DNA of 5,869 nucleotides from Spirochaetales bacterium (GTDB taxonomy: Bacteria > Spirochaetota > Spirochaetia > Sphaerochaetales > Sphaerochaetaceae): contig JAFVFA010000143.1 in NCBI GenBank assembly GCA_017475725.1, positions 1-5,869 on the forward strand. The letters are read 5' to 3'. Shown in pieces: positions 1-5,739 of the stretch. Under the pieces are notes generated by a model. It was not told the origin of the DNA and did not search any database. It worked only from the letters and a program-made list of their open reading frames with translations. How positions within the stretch are numbered: the first letter of the stretch is position 1; the number at the start of each line of letters is the position of its first letter. The position numbers and the translations under genes are program-made.

Positions 1-567
1 GAGAAGGTCTATGGACTTGATGATCATGTCCGCGAAGTCCACGTTGCCTGTTCGCTGGAGGGTCTCCTGATACTTTCTGTAGTACTTGCAGAGCCTCTCG
101 TCCAACGGGTTCGGCTTCTCCATCCTGTCCTTTATGACCGATATCTTGCGGTAGTAGCCGGCGACCTCCTTCTTGTTGTCGTTCGGAAAGGCCTGGCAGA
201 GAAGTGCCACGCTGTCATCGTCGTCGTATATCTTGAAGTTGGCATCAAGGCCGACAAGCTGTCCGTACTTTCTGAGGAGCCAGACGCCGAAGGAGTGGAA
301 GGTCCTGATCATGACGCTTCTTCCCTCATCGCCCACCATGTCCACAACCCTGTCCTGCATCTCCTTGCAGGCTCTGTTGGTGAATGTCACAGCCAGAATC
401 TGCCATGGTCTGATCCCGAGTTCGGAGATGGCATAGGCAATCTTGGTTGTGATGACCCTGGTCTTGCCTGAACCTGCGCCCGCAAAGACAAGGAGGGAGC
501 CGTCGTTGATCATGACGGCCTCACGCTGCTCCGGATTAAGTGTCTGAAGATAGTTTTCCGCACTCAT
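1..567 (-). CDS. uvrD: UvrD/PcrA-type superfamily 1 DNA helicase, N-terminal part (gene runs off the left edge)
   Basis: ATP-dependent 3'-5' DNA helicase of the UvrD/Rep/PcrA family, which acts in nucleotide excision repair, mismatch repair or replication restart. Only the first 189 residues are present; the reading frame is open to base 1. Seen in the translation: a Q-motif region LNPEQREAV (residues 10-18), the Walker A loop GAGSGKT (30-36), motif Ia AVTFTNRACKEM (59-70), TFHSFGVWLLR (89-99), and a family-typical VDFADM (176-181) near the cut end. The ATG at 565-567 is supported by a GGAGG ten bases upstream and by the ATGA overlap with the end of rimO, which implies translational coupling in one operon. 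Walker B and the C-terminal motifs lie outside the window, so UvrD, PcrA and Rep cannot be told apart. Helicase identity is near certain. Confidence 0.93.
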   Translation of the reverse strand, partial: MSAENYLQTLNPEQREAVMINDGSLLVFAGAGSGKTRVITTKIAYAISELGIRPWQILAVTFTNRACKEMQDRVVDMVGDEGRSVMIRTFHSFGVWLLRKYGQLVGLDANFKIYDDDDSVALLCQAFPNDNKKEVAGYYRKISVIKDRMEKPNPLDERLCKYYRKYQETLQRTGNVDFADMIIKSIDLL

Positions 568-914
568 ATTCTGACCGCCTCCAGATCTATTCCGTTGACC
601 TTTGTTATGCCACACCTGTAGACCTGTCCCGGAACCATGTCACGGCCCATGACCACCGTCAGCCCATCAACCTCAGGGGCCTGGCCCCAGAAGCGTCCGA
701 TGGCAAGGTCCTCGCCCTCTATCAGCTCCTCCACAAGAACGTCATACTCCTTCCCAACAAAGCCCTGAAGAATCTCTGACGATATCTTCTCCTGAAGCTT
801 CTGCAGTTTTTTCTGACGTTTCTTTGCCTCTCTGGTCAATTGTTTATGGGTCTTCTCATCTGTTAGGCCGTATGCGAAAGTGCCCTCCTCCCTGGAGTAC
901 ACAAAGGATCCCAT
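564..914 (-). CDS. Possible separately translated RimO C-terminal/TRAM polypeptide
   Basis: If the TAG at 915-917 terminates translation, the next codon is ATG, and this gives a 116-residue protein starting MGSFVYSREEGT. It contains the end of the radical-SAM domain, a basic helical linker rich in Lys and Gln (about residues 23-45) and the TRAM RNA-binding domain. No Shine-Dalgarno sequence is visible before this ATG, so expression would depend on a terminating ribosome restarting at the adjoining TAG-ATG. The first residues are an internal conserved strand of RimO (L-G-x-F-x-Y-S), which argues that the ATG is an internal methionine and not an evolved start. It is listed as an alternative reading of the same locus. 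Confidence 0.3.
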   Translation of the reverse strand: MGSFVYSREEGTFAYGLTDEKTHKQLTREAKKRQKKLQKLQEKISSEILQGFVGKEYDVLVEELIEGEDLAIGRFWGQAPEVDGLTVVMGRDMVPGQVYRCGITKVNGIDLEAVRI

Positions 915-1937
915 CTAGTTGAAGCGGTTGCGCTCGACGAAGCTGTAGACGTTTTCGAAGTCCTCCTCCGTCTCACCGGGGAACCCAAGCATGATGGTCG
1001 TCCTGATTACGCACTCGGGCAGCTCTGACCTTATTCTGGAGACCAGGTCAGTGTAGACGTCCTGGTCCCCTGCACGCTTCATGTTCCTCAAGAGGTGGGC
1101 ACTTGCATGCTGGATCGGGATGTCAAAGTAAGGCATGATCTTCGGGTTCGACCTGACCATGTCCAGAAGCTCGAAGGGGAAGGCATCCGGATGTATGTAC
1201 AGCATTCTGACCTTGAAATCCCCCTCTATGGCTGTGATGTCCTTCAGAAGGTCAAGGAAATGGCTCTTACCGTCCCAGTCGGTCCCATAGGCCGCAAGGT
1301 CCTGGGCTATCAGGTTGATCTCTCTGATGCCTCTGTCCGCAAGCTCCTTCGCCTCCTTGAGGATCGTGTCGTACGGCCTTGAGCGCAGTGCTCCCCTGAT
1401 GATTGGGATTGCACAGAATCCGCAGCGATGGTTGCAGCCCTCGGAGATCTTCAGATATGCACTTCCGGGGAAGTTGAACAGAGTCCCCCTCTCGTAGATG
1501 TCCGCATCAGGATCCGGATACTCAGGCACAAGCATGTCGGTCTTCTGGGGTCTTCTCTTTCTGGACTCCACCTTTGCGACGAATTCGTTGATCTTAGACA
1601 GGTCCCTGTTTCCGAAGATGCCGTTCGCCTCCGGAAGCTGCTCCGCAAGCTCATCACCATAGCGCTGGGCAAGGCACCCTGACAGTATGACCTTTGCCTT
1701 GGGATGGGCCTTTCTCAACTCGAAGAAGGCATTGATGGACTCCTCCCTTGCGCTCTCTATGAAGCCGCAGGTGTTGACTATTATGAGACCAGCCTTGTCG
1801 ACGTCGTCAGTGAGGGTCCAGCCGTCATGTGAGAGGCTGGCAGCCATGACCTCGGCATCGACCTGGTTCTTGGCGCATCCGAGGTTCTCTATGTAGAGAT
1901 ATCTATTCTGATTGATATTTACATCTGTGTTTTCCAT
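564..1937 (-). CDS. rimO: Ribosomal protein S12 methylthiotransferase RimO, interrupted by an in-frame TAG at codon 341
   Basis: Radical-SAM enzyme of the MiaB/RimO family that adds a methylthio group to a conserved aspartate of ribosomal protein S12. The N-terminal MTTase domain has its three cluster cysteines at residues 21 (NLGCAKN), 57 (NTCGF) and 88 (SGCLAQ). The radical-SAM CxxxCxxC is at 168-175 (CNHRCGFC), and MLGFPGETEEDF is at 317-327. A TRAM domain follows (about 385-457, GRFWGQAPEVDG and onward). The frame runs 457 codons before a TGA, a usual RimO length, but codon 341 is TAG. The flanks, RFN and MGSFVYSREEGT, fit the family pattern (F-D-x-L-G-x-F-x-Y-S-x-E-E-G-T) with the TAG on the variable position. 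Stopping there gives 340 residues without TRAM. I chose the ATG at 1935-1937; a TTG at 1973 would add 12 unlike-family residues. Family assignment is very sure; whether full-length protein is made is open. Confidence 0.88.
578..582 (-). promoter_or_regulatory. Shine-Dalgarno sequence for the helicase gene
   Basis: GGAGG on the minus strand, ten bases before the helicase ATG and inside the 3' end of rimO. It fixes the start at 567 and fits coupled translation through the ATGA overlap. Confidence 0.65.
915..917 (-). other. In-frame TAG (amber) codon within rimO
   Basis: The minus-strand codons read AAC TAG ATG GGA. The frame on both sides is the same and both sides are conserved RimO sequence, so this is one substitution and not a frameshift. 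RimO homologues that I recall carry Lys, Arg or similar residues here (Thermotoga FDKLG, E. coli LDRVG). CAG, AAG and TGG are each one base from TAG. I see no stem-loop or known readthrough context right after it. Confidence 0.9.
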
Positions 1938-1944
1938 GTCCTCT

Positions 1945-1973
1945 AGTCTGTGGTTTCCCAGCCCCTCAGTCAA
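1945..1973 (-). promoter_or_regulatory. Candidate sigma-70 promoter for rimO-uvrD
   Basis: Minus strand TTGACT (1968-1973, five of six bases match the -35 consensus), a 17-base spacer, then CAGACT (1945-1950, only three of six). The predicted start of transcription falls at about 1938, next to the rimO ATG. An AGAGGA (1939-1944) that could serve as a Shine-Dalgarno would then lie at the very 5' end or outside the mRNA, so only one of the two readings can be right. Confidence 0.35.
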
Positions 1974-1996
1974 GTATGTTTCACCTTTGTTTGAGG

Positions 1997-2025
1997 TTGC
2001 CGATTCGGGATTTTGGGGTTACCAT
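1997..2025 (+). promoter_or_regulatory. Candidate sigma-70 promoter for the aroA operon
   Basis: TTGCCG (1997-2002), a 17-base spacer, and TACCAT (2020-2025): four of six matches in each box with ideal spacing. Transcription would start near 2032, leaving only two or three bases before the aroA ATG. The site lies in the 97-base divergent region shared with rimO. The match is weak on its own. Confidence 0.3.
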
Positions 2026-2034
2026 TTAGGTGTC

Positions 2035-3303
2035 ATGAAACGAACACTTTACCCTGCCTCAATCCTGGGACAGGTTGAGATACCGGCTTCCAAAAGCCAG
2101 ACGATACACGCACTTCTTATAGCGCTTTTCGCCAGAGGTGTAAGCACCATCACAAACCCTCTGTTCTGTGCCGATACGGAAGCCTGCATGGACTTCTGCA
2201 GGATGCTCGGGGCAAAGCTCACCTACAGTGACAGGACTCTGGTCATTGACTCGACAGGCCTCAATCCCAAGGACGGGATGGTCCTGGACTGCAAGAACAG
2301 CGGAACAACCCTCTACTTCGCCACTGCATTGAGCTGCGCGCTTGGGAACGAGATCTCCTTCACAGGTGACGAATCGCTGAAGAGACGACCGGCCCGCCCC
2401 CTTCTGTCCAGCCTGCATGACCTTGGAGCCAATGTGGACCAGAATGCTGACACTGCACCATACAGTGTGTGCGGTCCACTGGTCGGCGGACACACAAGCA
2501 TCAGGTGCATGACAGGACAGTACCTCACCGCCCTGCTCCTGGCCACCCCGCTTGCGAAGGAGACCACAACCATAGACGTCCATCTTCTGCAGGAGAAGAC
2601 AACGGTCAGGATGACCGAGAAGTGGCTGGAGACCCAGAACATCCAGTTCTTCCGTGATGACAACATGAAGCACTACACCATCTCCGGAGGTCAAAGCTAC
2701 AGACCGATCGAGAGGGACATAAACGGAGACTTCTCCCTGGCGGCGTTCTTCCTCTGCGCCGCAGCCATGACCGGAAGCACAATCACAATAACAGGCCTTG
2801 ACCCGAAGAGCACCCAGGCGGACAGGGAGATCCTTCCCATTCTGAAGAGGATGGGTTGCGCCATAAGGGGCGAGGCCCACAGCGTCACCCTTACAGGGCC
2901 GACCTCAAGGCTCAAGTCAACGGATGTTGACATGAGAGGCATCCAGGACCTGTTGCCCGCACTTGCCGTGACAGCCTGCTTTGCATCAGGACCAGTTAAG
3001 CTAATCAATATATCCCATTCAATTGTAAAGGGTACAAAAGAGAGGTCATCCACCATTGCTCAGGCCATCAATTCCCTTGGCGGACAGGCTCAGGTTCTGA
3101 GGGATTCGATGATAATCTACCCCATTCATGCCTTTGACGGTGCTGACTGCGTGGACAGCTACGGGGATCCAAGAGTAGCCATGGCCATGGCACTTGCATC
3201 GCTCAGATGCACAAAACCTCTGACAATTGACGGGTGCGAATGCCTGGACTCCACGTTCCCCTCTTTCTTCGATAGGTTCAACAGTGTATCATTAGCCCGT
3301 TGA
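2035..3303 (+). CDS. aroA: EPSP synthase (3-phosphoshikimate 1-carboxyvinyltransferase), divergent
   Basis: Cytoplasmic shikimate-pathway enzyme that transfers enolpyruvyl from PEP to shikimate 3-phosphate. It has 422 residues, the normal length. Recognisable blocks: PASKSQTIHALL (18-28; Lys20 and Ser21 fit the substrate-binding pair), NSGTTL (88-93), TGDESLKRRP (110-119; Arg118 fits the PEP-binding arginine), GQYLTALL (161-168), DMRGIQDLLPALA (299-311; Asp305 fits the catalytic aspartate), YGDPRVAMAMALA (376-388), STFPSFF (406-412). Several usual residues differ: His25 for Arg, Tyr94 for Arg, a KGTKER in place of KE(S/T)DR, and DPR for DHR. The frame is open upstream to 1912, but that part overlaps the 5' end of rimO and does not resemble the family, so I take the ATG at 2035, just before the conserved N-terminal strand. 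It is first of three packed genes. EPSPS family membership is sure; full catalytic activity is not. Confidence 0.88.
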   Translation: MKRTLYPASILGQVEIPASKSQTIHALLIALFARGVSTITNPLFCADTEACMDFCRMLGAKLTYSDRTLVIDSTGLNPKDGMVLDCKNSGTTLYFATALSCALGNEISFTGDESLKRRPARPLLSSLHDLGANVDQNADTAPYSVCGPLVGGHTSIRCMTGQYLTALLLATPLAKETTTIDVHLLQEKTTVRMTEKWLETQNIQFFRDDNMKHYTISGGQSYRPIERDINGDFSLAAFFLCAAAMTGSTITITGLDPKSTQADREILPILKRMGCAIRGEAHSVTLTGPTSRLKSTDVDMRGIQDLLPALAVTACFASGPVKLINISHSIVKGTKERSSTIAQAINSLGGQAQVLRDSMIIYPIHAFDGADCVDSYGDPRVAMAMALASLRCTKPLTIDGCECLDSTFPSFFDRFNSVSLAR

Positions 3304-3308
3304 GGAGG
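3303..3308 (+). promoter_or_regulatory. Shine-Dalgarno sequence for the flavodoxin-like gene
   Basis: AGGAGG beginning on the last base of the aroA stop codon, four bases before the ATG at 3313. This supports the start and co-translation with aroA. Confidence 0.7.
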
Positions 3309-3312
3309 TTCC

Positions 3313-3768
3313 ATGTACAAGATAGCATGCACACAGGCCTGCAGAGATCAGGCCGACAGATTGGCTGCCCTCATAGGCAACAGTGAGGTGGTCCTAATGG
3401 AGGACATGGTCAGAAACCCGGAGGGTCTCGGGAACTTCCATGAGATGGGTCTTGTGTTCGAGAGACAGGACAAGGGCCTTCCCGACACTGTGGTCTCGTT
3501 CATCAACGATGTTCTGGGAAGCTATGACCTGACGGACCTTGACCACCTTTTCTCCGTCTGCGTCTGCGACAAGCCGATGCATGCCCTCAAGATGGTCGAG
3601 AAACTCTGCGCAAGGATCGGTTGCGCTCCGAGCTTCAGCGACGTGTATCCCAAGGAATCGGACCTTGTATCCTTCGTTGACAGGATCAGAGGCGGAGAGA
3701 TACAGCTTGCCAGGGGATCGTTCGGGACGACACTGTACATGAGGTCCCACGGGCTGAAGACCAGGTGA
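3313..3768 (+). CDS. Small flavodoxin-like protein of unknown function
   Basis: A 151-residue soluble protein with no signal peptide or membrane segment. The central part, MGLVFERQDKGLP (45-57) followed by a helix with the pattern VVSFI, and then a strand HLFSVCVC (79-86) and helix HALKMVEKLCARIG (90-103), resembles the flavodoxin fold as seen in flavodoxin-domain and EFR1-type proteins. The N-terminal strand KIACTQACRDQADRLA (3-18) sits where flavodoxins have the FMN phosphate loop (S/T-x-T-G-N-T), but the TGNT consensus is missing, so FMN binding is doubtful. It is cysteine-rich (Cys6, 10, 83, 85, 99, 104) but has no ferredoxin-type CxxCxxC. It lies 9 bases after aroA and 7 before the protease gene, so it is co-transcribed. 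The fold is inferred from pattern only and no function is assigned. Confidence 0.72.
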   Translation: MYKIACTQACRDQADRLAALIGNSEVVLMEDMVRNPEGLGNFHEMGLVFERQDKGLPDTVVSFINDVLGSYDLTDLDHLFSVCVCDKPMHALKMVEKLCARIGCAPSFSDVYPKESDLVSFVDRIRGGEIQLARGSFGTTLYMRSHGLKTR

Positions 3769-3770
3769 GG
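3763..3770 (+). promoter_or_regulatory. Shine-Dalgarno sequence for the CPBP protease gene
   Basis: AGGTGAGG overlaps the stop codon of the preceding gene and lies five bases before the ATG at 3776. It decides for this start over the in-frame ATG ten codons in. Confidence 0.6.
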
Positions 3771-3775
3771 CCACG

Positions 3776-4627
3776 ATGAAGGAGCAGAAGATAAAGACAC
3801 CCATGTACGGGAAGGAGAAGATGGGAAGACTTGTGAAGTGGTTCTTCGGCCTGCCGCTGATCTTCGTCCTCTATTTCACGGTCTCACTGATAATGCCTAC
3901 CGCCGCATCAGGTTCAAGGCAGGTGATGGTTCTCAACATAATAAGCTACATGGTCTTCATCATGGCCACAGTTATCGTCATCACCAGGTTCCTGGGTTTC
4001 CCGTTCAGGAAGATGGTCAACGAGAGCGGCTATTTCAACTACGGATTCTTCCTTGTGGGCCTGGTCACGATGTTCATCCTTGGAGCCGGAACGACCTTTG
4101 TCTGGATGGCGTTCAGACCTGAGAGCTTCAAGTTCACAATGGGTCCGGGCTTTGCACTTGACGCCCTTCTCTCGCTTGTGCTTGTAGTCTGTGCCGCTTT
4201 CCTTGAAGAGGTCCTGTGCAGATCTTATATAGCATATTTCCGCAATGATTCGATGGAGACAAGACCTCGTTTCAAGCTGATCTACTGTCTGGCCTCCGCT
4301 ACGGTCTTCACGGTGTTCCATTTCCAGAACCCCGAGGTCAGCGGCTCGAAGGCCATATACTCCATGGTCTTCTACTTCATAATGGGATTCGCCATGATGG
4401 CCATAACGCTGAAGACTAAGGGGATCGAGGCTGCGCTGGGGATCCACATTGCAAACAACCTCGTCAACGCATGGCTCTTCACATACCCTGATGCGGCACT
4501 GTCCACCAATGCGGTCTTCACGCACTATGACAACATCGGACCTCTTATGCTGGTCCAGGCAGTGCTCTGCATATTGGCCAGCAGCTTCGCGGTCTTCGCA
4601 TCATCACGTAAAGTCGTCGATGAATGA
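3776..4627 (+). CDS. CPBP-family (CAAX protease and bacteriocin-processing, Abi) intramembrane metalloprotease
   Basis: Polytopic membrane protein of 283 residues with about eight hydrophobic segments (roughly 22-41, 51-71, 88-111, 126-143, 168-182, 192-212, 218-235, 254-276). All conserved motifs of the CPBP/Abi family (eukaryotic Rce1 relatives) are intact: EExxxR as EEVLCR (Glu144, Glu145, Arg149), FxxxH as FTVFH (178-182), and HxxxN as HIANN (His224, Asn228). These residues are thought to form the glutamate/histidine active site within the membrane. Bacterial substrates are mostly unknown; some members process peptides or give bacteriocin immunity, and no peptide gene is next to this one. 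It is the third gene of the aroA group, 7 bases after the flavodoxin-like gene. Its last 24 bases overlap the convergent nuclease gene. Family assignment is firm; the biological role is unknown. Confidence 0.9.
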   Translation: MKEQKIKTPMYGKEKMGRLVKWFFGLPLIFVLYFTVSLIMPTAASGSRQVMVLNIISYMVFIMATVIVITRFLGFPFRKMVNESGYFNYGFFLVGLVTMFILGAGTTFVWMAFRPESFKFTMGPGFALDALLSLVLVVCAAFLEEVLCRSYIAYFRNDSMETRPRFKLIYCLASATVFTVFHFQNPEVSGSKAIYSMVFYFIMGFAMMAITLKTKGIEAALGIHIANNLVNAWLFTYPDAALSTNAVFTHYDNIGPLMLVQAVLCILASSFAVFASSRKVVDE

Positions 4628-5656
4628 GTTCACAGCATTCTTGTAGGGACCGAGATTGATGTAGAGGAAGTACCTGACCTTCTCCCACAGGTTCTCCGGC
4701 TGTCTGTCGGCAACCGTCGAGTTCCCGGTGTAGGTCGCACTGTCAAGATCATAGCCGTACTTCCTTGCGGTCTTGCCCCTGTTGAACTCGTCCAGGTCCC
4801 AGATCTCAGGCTCGCACTGGGCCTCAAGCACCTTCTCCTCTGCGTCGTCGAGCATCGGGAAGAAGTCTATGTTCGTCAGGGCCTCGACATAGTCCACCGG
4901 AACGGCAAAGGTCTTCAGGCTGCCCTTGTCATCCTGATGGAGCACAAATCCAATGGCCTTGTGCTCGTCTCCGTAGTAGTCAAGGATCACCTTGTAGAAG
5001 GCATTGGGGACAGAGACCTTGTTGGCCCCTATGCTATGGTAAGGCCCATCGGTAAGCACAGGTCCGGTTACCACACATATCTCACTGTTCTGTGCAGCCA
5101 TGCTCCTGACCGCAGATTCCAGGTTCAGCCAGATTCCGGCATTGAAGGCATGGGTCTGAGGGCTCATGTTGGACAGATAGAACGAATCGTACATGGCCTT
5201 CTCCGACCAGGCCTGATCGGCTGCAGGACACAGATGGCCCCTGTCATAACCGGATCCTCTGTAATCAGCAAGAGTGGCGCTCCCTGTGGGGATTGAAGGG
5301 TCCTCCATGAAGTTGTCCTCCCTTGAGGACTCCGAAGCGAACACCTCGTCTGCTGTCAGAAGGTAGGCCACCCAGTACGGCTGCTCATGCTCCTCGCTGT
5401 AGCAAAGGGTGTACCCGGTATGCTGTATGACGATGTCATCCTTTGAATAGGCTGGAATGGCCAGCTCCTCAGAGACCGAATCGAACACCAGATCGGATTT
5501 CAAGGGGTTCTCGGCCGGTGTCAGGAAATAAAGCGCAACTGCCACCGCAACTATGACGAGTATCCATACCAGTGGATGCTTCCTTGCTGATCTTCTGACC
5601 GCACTCCTTGTCTTGGATACGGCCTGCTTCACATATCTGTCGTTCTTGGATGCCAT
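4604..5656 (-). CDS. Membrane-anchored DNA/RNA non-specific endonuclease (Serratia nuclease/EndoG family)
   Basis: Sugar-non-specific, metal-dependent nuclease of the beta-beta-alpha-metal family, 350 residues. It opens with a Lys/Arg-rich stretch (1-27) and one hydrophobic segment (about 28-45, PLVWILVIVAVAVALYFL), which by the positive-inside rule puts the rest outside the cytoplasmic membrane. No cleavage site or lipobox is evident. The catalytic motif DRGH is at 138-141 (His141 general base), followed by FYLSNMSPQ (159-167) and FNAGIWLNLE (171-180). Asn172 and Glu180 have the same eight-residue spacing as the metal-site Asn and Glu of Serratia nuclease. The ATG at 5654-5656 starts at the basic segment. 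The frame stays open to 5776, but that part is antisense to the tRNA gene and was rejected. No Shine-Dalgarno is visible. Likely roles are nutrient scavenging or degradation of outside DNA, by inference only. Confidence 0.9.
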   Translation of the reverse strand: MASKNDRYVKQAVSKTRSAVRRSARKHPLVWILVIVAVAVALYFLTPAENPLKSDLVFDSVSEELAIPAYSKDDIVIQHTGYTLCYSEEHEQPYWVAYLLTADEVFASESSREDNFMEDPSIPTGSATLADYRGSGYDRGHLCPAADQAWSEKAMYDSFYLSNMSPQTHAFNAGIWLNLESAVRSMAAQNSEICVVTGPVLTDGPYHSIGANKVSVPNAFYKVILDYYGDEHKAIGFVLHQDDKGSLKTFAVPVDYVEALTNIDFFPMLDDAEEKVLEAQCEPEIWDLDEFNRGKTARKYGYDLDSATYTGNSTVADRQPENLWEKVRYFLYINLGPYKNAVNSFIDDFT

Positions 5657-5662
5657 ACTGGG

Positions 5663-5690
5663 ATTATAGGGTTTTTGGGAACCTTGAGAA
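5663..5690 (-). promoter_or_regulatory. Promoter of the nuclease gene, placed for a leaderless mRNA
   Basis: Minus strand TATAAT (5663-5668, perfect -10) with TTCTCA (5685-5690, four of six) 16 bases upstream. Only six bases (CCCAGT) separate the -10 box from the ATG, so transcription would start at or next to the A of the start codon. The absence of a Shine-Dalgarno fits this. Confidence 0.55.
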
Positions 5691-5697
5691 AGTGTTC

Positions 5698-5726
5698 TTG
5701 ATAATAAGAATGAAATGATGTAGAAT
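5698..5726 (+). promoter_or_regulatory. Sigma-70 promoter of the tRNA-Gly gene
   Basis: TTGATA (5698-5703, five of six), a spacer of exactly 17 bases, and TAGAAT (5721-5726, five of six). The predicted start is near 5733, about seven bases before the mature tRNA 5' end. It is divergent from, and interleaved with, the nuclease promoter in the 83-base intergenic region. Confidence 0.75.
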
Positions 5727-5739
5727 CCATTCCAGCAAT

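Noticed and set aside
540..779. Short plus-strand frame opposite the end of rimO and the start of the helicase gene
   Set aside because: It is a shadow of two conserved minus-strand genes, with no recognisable product.
1938..1973. Extension of rimO to an upstream TTG start
   Set aside because: The 12 added residues do not resemble RimO N-termini, TTG is a weak start, and the stretch overlaps the best -35 candidate. The ATG at 1937 is preferred.
2001..2010. Small palindrome CCGATTCGG in the rimO/aroA intergenic region
   Set aside because: It is too short (four-base arms) and unrepeated, so it does not support an operator call.
1912..2034. N-terminal extension of aroA to an ATG at 1912
   Set aside because: It would overlap the start of rimO and add 41 residues before the normal first strand of EPSPS, with no family likeness.
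2059..2880. 273-codon open frame antisense to aroA
   Set aside because: Its translation has no recognisable family, is rich in Cys, Gly and Val, and lies wholly within the clearly conserved aroA frame. It is a shadow of GC-rich coding sequence.
3914..4525. 203-codon open frame antisense to the CPBP gene
   Set aside because: The product is an unlikely mixture of His, Glu, Asp and Arg, the mirror of a hydrophobic membrane protein, and it has no motif or ribosome binding site of note.
5695..5710. Inverted repeat TTCTT-N6-AAGAA over the tRNA promoter -35 box, a possible operator
   Set aside because: Five-base arms in an AT-rich stretch are expected by chance, and there is no second copy or regulator gene nearby.
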